Of a DNA stretch of 64,000 bases, positions 26,401 through 64,000 are shown piece after piece. A program made the translations under genes and the position numbers. The stretch spans positions 27,215,493 to 27,279,492 of the forward strand of contig NC_044573.1 of NCBI RefSeq assembly GCF_901933205.1, written 5' to 3'. The DNA comes from Camarhynchus parvulus. Taxonomy: Eukaryota; Chordata; Aves; Passeriformes; Thraupidae. Each line of letters starts with the position of its first letter. Position 1 is the first letter of the stretch. The notes beneath the pieces are model-generated. The model did no database searches and was not told the DNA's origin. It saw only the letters and a list, made by a program, of their open reading frames with translations.

Positions 26401-29400
26401 CTCCTCTAGAACAAACTTCATGCTGTTGCTCCCAGGACCGGATTAAGGAACAGCTGCCAAAAAACCTTTCAAGCTTGTTGCAATGTGGAAGGGAAAAAAC
26501 ATTACTATGGTGTCAGCAGGTAACTGCCTTTTATTTCATTTCAAGTGAACTGACACCTCAACCAGTACTTGTCCCTGCTACTGTTCACAGGATTGTGTGC
26601 AGTTGTCATCAGCTCATCCCCTACAGCATTCAGGGAGAGGAAGACACTGTATTGTCTCTGAAAGTTGAGGAAGGTTACACAGGCCCCTTATCCTTGTGTG
26701 CAGTCCACATAATTCCTTGGACAGACCTCACGTGGCAGAAAATAGGCACTTTGAGGCAAAATTGTTTCATGGCAGATTTCTCCTACACCTCACAGCTCTA
26801 TGGAATTGCTTTTAAAGACCTACATCAGCCCTCCTGTTCACATTAGCAACTCACTGTCTCTCCACACACTCAGGCCCCATGTAGTAGTTCCATCTGAAGC
26901 CTCACATGCCTGTCCCCCTCCTCCACCCTAACAAGCTGGATAGGAAAAAGTAAATTCACCTGGGGTCAATCTCAGTTGCACAGGAAGCTGAATGTTTCTG
27001 AAGAGATCTCTTCAGTATCACTGTAGTAAAGACAAATGCTCAAAATGTTTGTTGCCCGGGACTTCAAGAAGGTCTCTTCATCCTTTCTGAACTGTACTCC
27101 ATACCCCAACTGCTGACCTTCTGGTAGTCAGGTACTGCTGAAGTACACAGCCTCTCTTCCTGCTGCTGCTAGGTTATCCAGGCACCAAAGACTTCATCCC
27201 TCTCATCAGAGACTGAAAAATGAGTATTTCACTGCAGCCCAAGGTACCACCATACTGTAACACCTGGGAAGCCAAAGACTTTGCCACTATTGTCCATTTC
27301 TGCTTTTCTGCCCAGTCTGAGAAACAGAAAGCATGACAAAAAGAACAGAAAGGATATTGTGCAGATTGTGGGACAGCAGAGTAACAGACTTCAGTGGGGA
27401 CTCAGTACTTTGGACCATTGACACCATGGGCATACACTAGGAACAAACTTCTGTTGCATACAACTAACCCAAAAGACCTAATCTGCATAAAACAGTAGAA
27501 GCTCTGCAATCCAAAGCAGTACATGAGGACAATCAGGAGGATTCACTTCAATTAAACACCAAGTGAGTCTCTCAAATCAGGTCTAAAACTGTGCAAATCT
27601 CTTTTCAGCAGTATATGCCTATAATAACCAGCCCATAAGTAGAATGAAGAAGAACGATGTAACTAAAAGAAACACAAACAGTACAATATTTGGTTAGGTA
27701 AGGCGTCAACATTTAATAGCAGCCCTATTCTGATAGCATCTCCCAATTAAAATCCCACATAAAAGCCAAAACTAATATATTTTCTTTTCTGTAGTTTTGA
27801 TATATACCAGATCTAAACATATTTCATACTTTTTCTTATATACTTTCCACCAGTCCTTCTCCAATCACTGGAAAACAATGCAGATAATCTATAATCTCCC
27901 CCTACTCTGTTAGACTTGAAAACAGAAGATTCCAGAGGTGGGGGAAGAAATCAAAAAATCTTCACCCAAGACAAAGACTAATTTTTCTACACTTTTCATG
28001 GGAGCTCCGATGCTCTCCATCCCTCACTACCCCCTTCAGAATCCTCAGATACTTGAAGCTATTTCACAAAGTCTGCAAAACTTCAGGAAACAAATTTGTA
28101 CATCTAGCTGAGCTAAGCCTAGTTTTAATGCATGAAGGACCGAGTTGTTTTGAACCATGCACCATTTCAGTACTGATCAAGGAATAAAGCTTTCACATGA
28201 GACAAGAGCAGAATAAATATGGAATAAATGTCAGTTCTGCAGTTGCACTAACAGCTTTCCATGCACTATCCTGTGACCACTAGATGGCATCTGCATGCCA
28301 GACCAATTTGAGAAAAAAAATAATTACATCAACAGGATTGGGTCTTTTTTTATTAAGTAAGCCTGCTAAATCATTGTAATAGTATTAGTATAAACAAGTC
28401 AGACCAAGTTAAAAAGTATGTCTTCTTACTCCAGGTGGTAAAGGCAAGTCAAGAGCCTCTAAGCTTACCATGTCAGTCATATACTGTACCTTTAGGTAAG
28501 AGCCTTGAGTAGGAATGAATTAAATATTATATTTGTTCTCCAGTACTGCTTCAAGAAAACAGCCTTAAGTCTTTTAGCTCATTCTCTTAACTCGTCCTCC
28601 TGGAAACCAGATGAAATTAAGGTGCAGCTAAGATGCCTATTAACATGTAATTCTCCTAAAATGTTCCCTCTCACAGCATTCCACAGAAGTGTTACACATC
28701 CTGTCTTTGTGGAAGTTGCAAATGGCCACCCAGGAACAGGAACCTGAAATATAAAAATGAAATATTCTGGGGTAGCTAATGGAAAACTACTGATTTATAC
28801 ATGCCCAGGCATTTGACAAGGTGGTGAGTGAGTTACAGGAGCAACCCTAGAAATGCTGCTTGGATGTCAGAAAGAACTGTAACTTGTAACTATTTTCACA
28901 TTATGTTTGTTGGGACTTCAAAACAATGGAGAGAAACTTACAATGGAATATATTCACTCTCCACAGCTGTCCTCTGCATTCATCAATGCTGTGCGCTCCT
29001 CTGCTTCATGTCGTGAGCTGCACCAGTTTTATCCTCAAGACACCATTTTTCTCTGGTTAAGCCTTTTCAATAATTAATTGGATCCATCCACAGCATTCTC
29101 TTTTTCACCCTGAAGAGTCAAACCTTTAAAGCAATAGGAGGGAAAACTCTCTACCAAGAAAAAAAATCAGTAGCCTAATTACTTTGCTTTCTACAAACAT
29201 AATTTACTATTTTTTATTACGAACCATCTCTAAGAATAGACAATTATAATCCTTCCTATTTGTTTTAATTCCCCCCTTTAACAGTAACTTGGATGAAGTT
29301 AAAACACTAAAACTTAACATCTGGGCATGTCTAACCTATATAAAGAGAACTTCTTCAAGTGGTGCTCATTTCTACAGTTCAGTCTATGAGCTTTCTATCC

Positions 29401-32400
29401 TTCACATAAAACTTACATCTTTACCTGAAGATACAAAATAGTTTTTGCTGCTCTTTATCGGCAGCTGGATCTAGTTATCACCTGCTTTCTGATATGGCTG
29501 CTTCTAAGACTAAAAGGAAGCCTGGGATGAATATTCTGCCAGCCAAGGCAGTGGAACCCAGGAAAGGGGCTGTGCTAGGCCATGGACAGTGCATATACTC
29601 TGCTTAAAGCTCCACCTGTTCTGACTGTTCCAGGCAGCAGTGAGTTTTTCTTGGAAAAGATTATTGTAGTCATGTACTGCCAAAGGCTTGTAGCAGACAC
29701 TTATTTTGAATTGTTCTCATTTCTTTTGAAGTCTCATTTCTTGGGACACAGAGATGCATAGATTAATGAGCTGAAACAGGATACTGGGAAAAAGAATGAA
29801 GTGTCCTCATTACCCATTAACATTATTATCTACTTTAACAAGGCACAATGAGACACAAAACAAGTAACCCAGCTTAGCAGTTTTCCCAAGACCTCGAGTG
29901 CTGTGCAGGGAAGATGCTCAGGCACTACCAGTTCTATTAATCCATAAAAGATGAGAATTTGGCAAAGCCAAAACAAGTACCTAAACCTGTGTCTTATCTG
30001 CATAACTTCTTTACTGACCCAACACCGAGTTACAGCCACATGGTTTTCAGCATTCAGCCCAACACAGCCTGAGGTTCCTTCAGCTTTGATCATCCAGTAC
30101 ATGCAGTGAGAACACTTGGTTATAAGCCCACGAGTTGCACACAGCCACCTGGTTAGATGCTGTCCCCAAAACCTTGATAAACCTTTGGAACAAGACAAGC
30201 AAAATCCATGTATGATCCGGGTAAAAAAAGTATTCAGCTGCACTGAGAGTGAACCTGAAAGTTTCTACTGCTAATTAGCAGAAGCAAGAAAAGTGACAGC
30301 AGAACAAAACATCCAGGGTTTTGCTTAAATGTCCCAACCTTGGTATTGATTCACTGAGCTCCTTTTTATTGACAAGAATGGCTATATGCATGAACTTTAT
30401 TGCAAACTCTGACTTATACCAAAAAACCCTCCCAAAAAACTTTAACCCATGGGGACTCAGACACCCGATTGTGCTGCTGACATCTCTGCCCCAGCATACA
30501 GAGAATTCTCTCATCCTTACTTTTTCACAAGTTCATTTGAAGGCAAATATTCACATTAATCCTCACGTACATTCCAAAGCAGATGGATACCAATCATGAA
30601 TCAAGCTGCAATTCGAATGAGTTCAAAAGGAATACAACATTGAAGTACCACTGTCCCTGCTCTGTGCTAAGCTGCAATATTACCTGGCAAGTTTGTATAA
30701 TGCATCTTCATCCCTAACCAAGATGGCAGCAAGGACAGTCCCAGAAACATCAGCCATGGACACAAAAATTAGTAGTCTGCCAGCAAGAAGTTGAATACCT
30801 AGTTAAAGACTAGGCTTTTATAATTGTTATCTACATAAAGCTCTACAAAGCAGAATCCCTTTTCTGTTAACCTCTGAGCTTTACATTAAAGGACAAGCAT
30901 GGAACATTTGTATCTGTCATCTACAAATTCTGAAGATTCCAGCTATCCAGTTACTCTCAGATCACCTTCAGTTCAACCATATTCGACAGCAATAGTGTCT
31001 TTTATATTTCTATTGCTAGAGAGCAAAAAAAAAAAGTGTCTCCTAGCCCCAAACTAATCATACAGAGCTCCAGCAATTCAATCTGGCAGGTTCCACTTAG
31101 ACTGATCAAAAGCTAAGCCACAGACAGGAACACTTCTTCATTTAAAGATACCTTTCTGTTCATCTATTCTGACTTTGGCAAAAACACAGCAAGGTGGATT
31201 TCTACAACGAAACAAGCTTACAACAGGGATGTAAAATTACTAACCGTAAAAGAAACTTCCTTCTGCAGATCAGATCAATTTCCATCAGTTCCCCAGGCAA
31301 GTAAATGTATGCACAGCAGTGCACAGCACTGGGCTGCTACAAGCTGTCACAAGCTGATGTCACACCTACCTACTGGCCTCCCTCTCAACAGAGAGTAAAG
31401 GACAAACACAGATTGTCTTCATAACAGGCTCCTGAAACTTGGTGACACCTGGCAGCAGGACACTTGCAATTAATCACACTAAACCTGGAAGCAAAATTAC
31501 CAACTCAGACTTCAGTGGCCACAAGTATTCTTGTGTGTCTATATGCAGCAAACCAAATCCACTCGTTTAAGACCCTCACACTGTTTTCACTGAGCCTATT
31601 TCTACAGCAGTTTTTGGAAATACACCAGATCATTACAACCAATGTGCTAAACAAAAACAGTGTTCAAGGTACTAGAGCAGCACAACCACAAGTATAAGAA
31701 ACTTTTTTCCTCCCTTAAAGCAGCGGACAATTATCTACGCATAGAAAACACTGAGCACTATAAAGCATACAAAAAAAGTGATGCAAAATAAGCATCTTGT
31801 ATCAATCAACACAAAAGAGACCAAAACTGCATCCCTTGCAGCATACTTTAAATTAGTATTTGGGAAATTCAACATGCCCATCAACCAGAAAGGAACAGGA
31901 CAAGAGGTTGTGTGCCATGTGTACTCTACTATAAATATGGAATGAATATTACTGTCAGATAAAGGTGGGGGGGTAAATATGCAAAAGCACATCTCAAATG
32001 GTGTAATGTTTTATATGCCTCTCAACAGCCCATATGAGAATGTTCCTGTTTATTCCCAGCACACTACACGTGCTATTTAACAGTATTCAAGGCTTGTATA
32101 GACAAGATGTTTATGTGAAAAAAAATTATTAGGCATTAGACCACTAGCAATTTCCATGGAAGAAAGTTAATTTTATCTGTGCAGAATTACTGAGGTTATT
32201 TTTTCTACTTCTCCCAGAACAGACAATATTAAAAATAGAGATCCATACTAACCCTGTAAATGTAAGTTGAAGTGGTGAGTTCTGTTATGTATCAGACTTG
32301 CTTTTAGTATGGAATATCAGTCATATCTGTAGGGGTAAGATTACTACACCATGCGTGTTTTCCACCATATAGATGATGAGGGATGTTAGCAGACATTCCA

Positions 32401-32560
32401 ACTCTCCAGAAATCAAACCAACATTCCAATAATTTCCAAATGACTGCTGCTATGTAAAAATAGCAATTCTTCAGAATACCAGCACTCAATGTGGCTTACT
32501 ATTGCCATTAAACAAACTAAAAATTTCCTATTTCTTTAGGACACAGAAGAAGGCCCGAAG
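20481..32560. other. Intergenic DNA downstream of PPP1CB, no gene confirmed
   Basis: AT-rich DNA that may contain a distal PPP1CB 3' UTR at its high end. It includes the orphan-exon candidate near 24 kb and two long unexplained open frames (26376-26846 plus, 29830-30243 minus). No SPDYA exon was recognised. Confidence 0.6.
23935..24165 (-). other. Unassigned open frame, candidate orphan exon
   Basis: An open frame of about 75 codons on the minus strand that starts after an acceptor-like AAG/CAG (24162-24165) and ends with TGA at 23937-23935. A donor-like ATT|GTGAGA overlaps its end (exon edge 23939). The translation is Leu/Ala-rich and looks protein-like (for example LNCLALLAAHLPMLIAARYQ followed by PCLFVLEELMPEILRIG), suggestive of a helical-repeat segment. 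I do not recognise the family. It lies about 10 kb beyond the PPP1CB stop on the same strand. It could be a terminal or internal exon, a retrocopy fragment or chance. Confidence 0.2.
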
Positions 32561-32562
32561 AC

Positions 32563-32568
32563 TTTATT
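32563..32568 (-). terminator. Candidate poly(A) signal AATAAA, second
   Basis: AATAAA on the transcribed strand about 2.2 kb after the stop, followed by a pyrimidine-rich stretch (TTCTTCTGTGTCC). It could give a longer alternative 3' end. Further AATAAA hexamers lie at 32049-32054, 30396-30401 and 30365-30370. Confidence 0.35.
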
Positions 32569-32911
32569 TTTCTTTTGACATAGCATCTCTAACACAGGCG
32601 AGCATGTTAGGTACTCACATAACATACAGCTTTACACCTGGACATTTTATGATACAGAAGACATTGTTCCAGAAACAAAAGAAAAAATGGAAAGGGGTTA
32701 ATCCAGATGTTTGGTAACACAGAAGCTGGTACTTGGTAAAACCCAGCATTTTCAAAACTTGCAAAAATAAATCTCAAGTAAGCACTGACTTAGAGCACAA
32801 AGTTACCATGTCAATGCTTACAGATTAGATTTCATTAATTACCATGTCCCAAACTGTAGTTACTCTCATACAGCTCTTTCTGCTGACTTTCAAGAACAAG
32901 TGTCTTTGAAC

Positions 32912-34769
32912 AACATGAAAAAAAATCTACTTAATTTTATTTTAAGCATTGAAACTGATGTTTGCTTCAAAGTGGGATAGAATAAACCATTGTTCAAAAC
33001 CACAGACCAACCCAGTATAAATCAGTAACAGATAGATATATTGTAAGACTTCCTTTTCTTTAAAAACAACCAACTCCACACGTTTTGAGTAAGTCAGGTA
33101 TGTTAAAATAACCAGTCAGACTTCATTCAAATGAATTAGACAACTTTTACTAAATGAAAAATCCTACATTTAAAATATGCATTTAAAACAAAATGGAATT
33201 AGAAAAGAGACTTAAATCCATTTTAAAGAACTTGCTCACTGTGTCAGAAATCAATATATCTCTTGCATTATATAATGTGCCAGTTCATAAAACATAAGTT
33301 ACTAGAATCCTCAATTTAACATTTTCAAAGACAATACTGAAGTCAAGAGTTTTACATCTACTGATGCACATTTAGAATGGTGTAAATCTGCAGCCTTCCC
33401 CCAAAGAATCTAACAAATTTGACAGTATTCAGTAAAAGCTTTTGTAGTTGTGTCCAATAAGTATTGCATCCTAAAGCATCACAAATCTGTGCCGTTCATT
33501 TATCCTACTATATATTTTGTATCTTCTCTATATCTTGCCATTTGCCAATGTTAGCTCTTTTAATAAAGGAGAGAACTGAAAATACTGCTTAACTCTTGAT
33601 CACGTACAGAAATTATTGCTACTATAGTACACTACAAAGCAGAAGTCTATACAATAGTATATGAAATTTGATCATGAAAATCCAAATGATAGATTCTTTA
33701 GTGATGTAAGCCTTACTATAAAGTTGGACATTCCCGTAGCATTTTCAGCTCACCACCCATCATCTAGCCTATTGTATGTTGAAGAACATCCATTTAAACA
33801 CACCCTTTTCTGAAAAAGAATGTCAGCTTTCAAAGGCTTAGCAAATAAGGATCTTCATGTTCTGTGGAACTACGTAAGATGAATTTTGATGCAGGTAGGA
33901 AGTTACCTGGAAGCTAAGCATGCCAAAGGTGTTTCATGCTAATAAAACTAAAGCCAAGGTACCACTAAATCAAGTTACCAACTAATAGGCAATACCATTT
34001 TTGTCCTATCTAAGTTAAATGAAGTGCCATCGCACAGTGTTACGTCAATAATTTAAAATAGTGTAGTGCACAAATTCATTGTGTGGCAGTTTAAGTTAAA
34101 AGGTCAGGACAGGTTTTTCTGTCTTAATGTATGTTGGCTGCCAAGCTGTCCAGTCTGGCCATTTGGGACTCAGTTTGCCTTTTTATGACTACTGTACTAT
34201 AAACTTTGCATTATAATGGGGCACACGGCATTATGATGAAAAAACAGGGGATTAGGGGGAGGATAAGAGATCAATGGCTGTTCTAGAAAGCCCCTTCCTC
34301 ATATCAATTTCAAAGAGCCAGGAAATAAGACTAGATACCATATTCGCATCATTCTAGCTACAAAATAACCAAAGTAAAAGCAATTAAGCAACAATAAGAC
34401 CACATTACACAAATGGAACATCATGCTCTCATCTGGTTTAACTATTACACCAAGTTTTAACTGGGATGTTGGTCAACTTTAAAAACCGTGGTAAATGTGA
34501 ATATGTAGTTGAAATAGTTTTTCCTAATTTTTTTCCCCTCTATGTTGGATATTAGAACTTGGAGCTATACTTATTACAATACAGTGTCGCACATCTTTCT
34601 ACTAGAAAAATTAATAAAGATCCTTTACCCGTCTCTTTAAGTTAAACGTGTGACATCATAAAGGGTGTCAAATGGCTGGATGGTTTTACAGTGCACACTT
34701 ATTATATACTGTAATATGGAGTTTTGTCCTTGACAGATCTGATGGTGTTTTCTACATTATTTCCTTTCT
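32912..34769 (-). other. PPP1CB: Probable PPP1CB 3' UTR (proximal form)
   Basis: AT-rich non-coding DNA directly after the stop codon. No AATAAA occurs on this strand until 32936-32941. That signal is followed within about 15 nt by a run of eight T and then TGTTGTT, a convincing downstream element. The end given here is inferred from the signal. Longer forms are likely, because mammalian PPP1CB 3' UTRs can exceed 3 kb and more AATAAA hexamers lie further on. Confidence 0.45.
32936..32941 (-). terminator. Candidate poly(A) signal AATAAA, proximal
   Basis: First AATAAA downstream of the PPP1CB stop on the transcribed strand, about 1.83 kb into the 3' UTR. A U-rich and then GU-rich stretch follows at a suitable distance. 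Use in vivo is inferred. Confidence 0.45.
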
Positions 34770-61763
<26,994 letters not shown>

Positions 61764-61865
61764 TTTGTGGCCACCAGACTCGGTCCCGGGCGGGGGAGAG
61801 GGCGGGGTGGAGGGCGCTCCACGGAGGAGGAGGAGCAGGGAGCGGCGGCCGCAGCGACAGTGGCT

Positions 61866-61877
61866 CCCCCCCCCCCC
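61866..61877. repeat. C12 homopolymer upstream of the PPP1CB start
   Basis: Twelve consecutive C on the plus strand (G12 in the PPP1CB sense) about 105 bp upstream of the start codon. It may form G-quadruplex structures together with neighbouring G runs and is prone to sequencing error. Confidence 0.85.
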
Positions 61878-62032
61878 TCCGGCGGTCCCCGGCGGCCGCC
61901 CGGCTTCTCCCGCTCCCTCGCAGCTAAATGGGAGAAAGCGGCCACCGCTCCTCCCCGCGCCTCCTCCCCTCCTCAGCAGCCGCCAGGGCGCATGTGCCGC
62001 CTCGCCCGCCGCGGCCGCTCCGCGCCCCGGCA

Positions 62033-62046
62033 GCGCGCAGGCGCGG
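62033..62046. promoter_or_regulatory. NRF1-like palindromic motif
   Basis: GCGCGCAGGCGCGG contains GCGCAGGCGC, close to the NRF1 consensus (Y)GCGCAYGCGC(R). It lies about 270 bp upstream of the PPP1CB start codon, in the CpG island. A second similar element, GGCGCATGTGCCG, lies at 61988-62000. Confidence 0.45.
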
Positions 62047-62330
62047 TGGGCCCCGCGGCGCAGCGCGCGGAGCGGGCCGGGCCGTGCCCCGCTGGTCCGG
62101 AGGCCTCGGGCCGCGGCGGCGGCGCCGGGGTCGGGCACGGAGGAGAGGCAGGAACAGGAGCCCCGGGAGCCTCCGTGCCAGCCGAGGGTCAGCCCTCCGC
62201 CTGCTCGCACCGCACCTGTGCCACCTCGCAGTTCATTAAAAATCATTTCAAAAAAATGTGTCATAACTGGAACGACGAGTTGTGCCCTTTGCAGCGCTCT
62301 GCGAACGCAGTTCGCAGAGAAAACTCTGTG

Positions 62331-64000
62331 GTTCGTGTTTCACTGCGGCTGGAGCTGCTAAGAGGACTTTTTTGGTGATTTCTGGAACTTTTTTTTTAAG
62401 ATGAGCTCTCTTAAGACATGTTTACATAATTCTGTCAGCAGATGCTTGCCTTGGATGGACAGAGAAGTGCTTTAAAATGTAGGTGGTGAAAACCCTCTGT
62501 GAACTGGGAGAGCAGATAAATACATGTATGTTGACAAAGTAACAAAGTGCAGATGTTCTAGGAAAAACAGACCTCTCCTTTATATGCCTAAATATAGATG
62601 TTGATGTAGAAACTTGAATTTTTCCATCAGTCCCTACAAGCCAGCAAAATGCTGCCACCTTATATAATATTTGAAACCCAGTTTTTATCTCTTGATTAGA
62701 AGAAAATGAGTATGAGCAAAACAAAAGCAATTAGGACAAGGTGGGGCAGGTATCATCAGGTATCAGATGATGCTAACTGTCCAGAGAGTCAAGTGAAAGA
62801 ACACTCTTGAATTGTGTGCACAGGTGGACAGGATACACAGAAATAAAATTTCAGCTTATCTGCTCATGATAGGACATACAGCTATCCTTTGTTGTTTTTC
62901 AAAGTCTTCTAATATTGGAAATCTAAATTTTAAAAAAAATCCTAAAATGTTTTTCTTTCATTTTTCATTTAACTAGGAAAAATAATTATTCCACTTTTTA
63001 AAGTTCATCCTTATCTCAAGTAGTTTATTGCTGCCAAGACTAATAGATCTGCAGTCCCTCTTGAGCATTTAGGAATTGTCCCAGTTTCGTTTCACACAAC
63101 TGAACTGCCCTGGAGGCTATTTTAAGCCATCACAACATCAGGTTCAGACAGTTCAGACATAATAATATATTATTGCAGAACATTCTGCATTGATAATTAA
63201 ATGGGGATGTGAAATTATCTTCCACCGTGGCATAAAAATATAATTAAGGCACCTTCCCAAACTCCGTAGGATGATAAACTTTCAGGTACACTGAGCAAAA
63301 CAATCCCCTGACAACTGTTTTTACTAGGCATGTCAGCATCTTCCAGAAACAATTCAGCAGCATATCATAACAACAAAATAATTTAATATAAGCAGATATG
63401 CTATGAAAAAGAACAAGCTGCAAAAATAGCTCATTTCTTTCCTTGTAGATTCTGTGCCAGTGTCTTGCTTTATTGGGAGCATGGCTAGGTGACAGGCAGT
63501 GACCAGCTGTACCTGGGCTGTCAGCTGGGTGGAGGGTCCCCTCACTGTGCTGCATAACCCTGTCAAGTTTGCACCCCCCTTTCGTTGTAGCTTGAGCAGG
63601 GACACAAGTGTGTGGATTTCTCCCTCAGTGGGTTAAAACTTAGCATGTCCCATTGACATAATCCAAGTACAGAAAACAGAATTAGAAGATCAGAGAATGA
63701 GGCACATTGTCTTCTGCAATACAGAAAGCAATAGTCAATGAAAGCATTTTCTGTGATCAAGGGTGGATGTTCAGTAATTTTTGGCAATATACCATGCACA
63801 CATACAGGTCAAAGACAGCTAACTGGTGATTCAAGTACAAGGGGGAGCTGGACTGATGCCTTGTCAAAATCTCATTAATTAATCTCTAACTTGTCTCTCA
63901 GTTATTTTGAAATTCCTCTCATGTCCACGAAGATGGCTTTGCTTCTAACTTTCCCCTACCTGGTCTCAGAGCCATTTACCCTAAATACCTCATATGTCAA
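62331..64000. other. Upstream DNA beyond the CpG island, no gene recognised
   Basis: AT-rich sequence beginning right after the CpG island. No divergent gene, repeat family or RNA gene recognised. Confidence 0.7.

Noticed and set aside
62033..64000. Divergent protein-coding gene sharing the CpG island promoter
   Set aside because: No open frame with recognisable protein similarity and no convincing first exon with a donor was found on the plus strand up to the window end.

Overview
This window is vertebrate nuclear DNA, almost certainly from a bird. It has long AT-rich introns and intergenic DNA, one dense CpG island, few interspersed repeats, and every interspersed repeat I could identify with confidence is a CR1-type LINE fragment (about 12.1-12.9, 20.4, 41.7 and 57.8-58.1 kb). 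CR1 as the main LINE with little else is typical of Aves and other sauropsids. The species cannot be named from this sequence alone.

The only protein-coding gene I can support is a complete protein phosphatase 1 catalytic subunit beta gene (PPP1CB) on the minus strand, with its start codon at 61763 and its stop at 34770-34772. I rebuilt eight coding exons from the sequence. Every junction is a canonical GT-AG site in the correct phase, and the exons add up to 984 nt (327 codons plus stop), the expected length of this isoform. The beta-specific N-terminus (exon 1) and C-terminal tail (exon 8, ending in NPPKKR) separate it from the alpha and gamma paralogues. Introns from the 5' end are about 12.4, 3.3, 0.35, 4.7, 3.1, 1.5 and 0.6 kb. 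The promoter is a TATA-less CpG island at about 61.3-62.3 kb with NRF1-like, GC-box and YY1-like motifs; the YY1-like site overlaps the start codon.

Layout: 1 to about 32 kb is DNA downstream of PPP1CB, with no recognisable gene, a truncated CR1 at 12.1-12.9 kb, a short tandem duplication near 0.5 kb, a TA/CA microsatellite at 3.65 kb, and a few unexplained open frames (23.9-24.2, 26.4-26.8 and 29.8-30.2 kb). About 32.5-34.8 kb is the likely 3' UTR with alternative poly(A) signals. 34.8-61.8 kb is PPP1CB, including two intronic CR1 pieces and an imperfect inverted repeat of about 170 bp in intron 4 that looks like a MITE. 61.3-62.3 kb is the CpG island, and 62.3-64 kb is upstream DNA with no recognised gene.

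Nothing here is a clear new system. The items most worth checking are the intron 4 inverted repeat, the candidate orphan exon near 24 kb, the open frame that runs about 500 nt upstream of the PPP1CB start codon, and the apparent lack of recognisable SPDYA exons where mammalian gene order would predict them.
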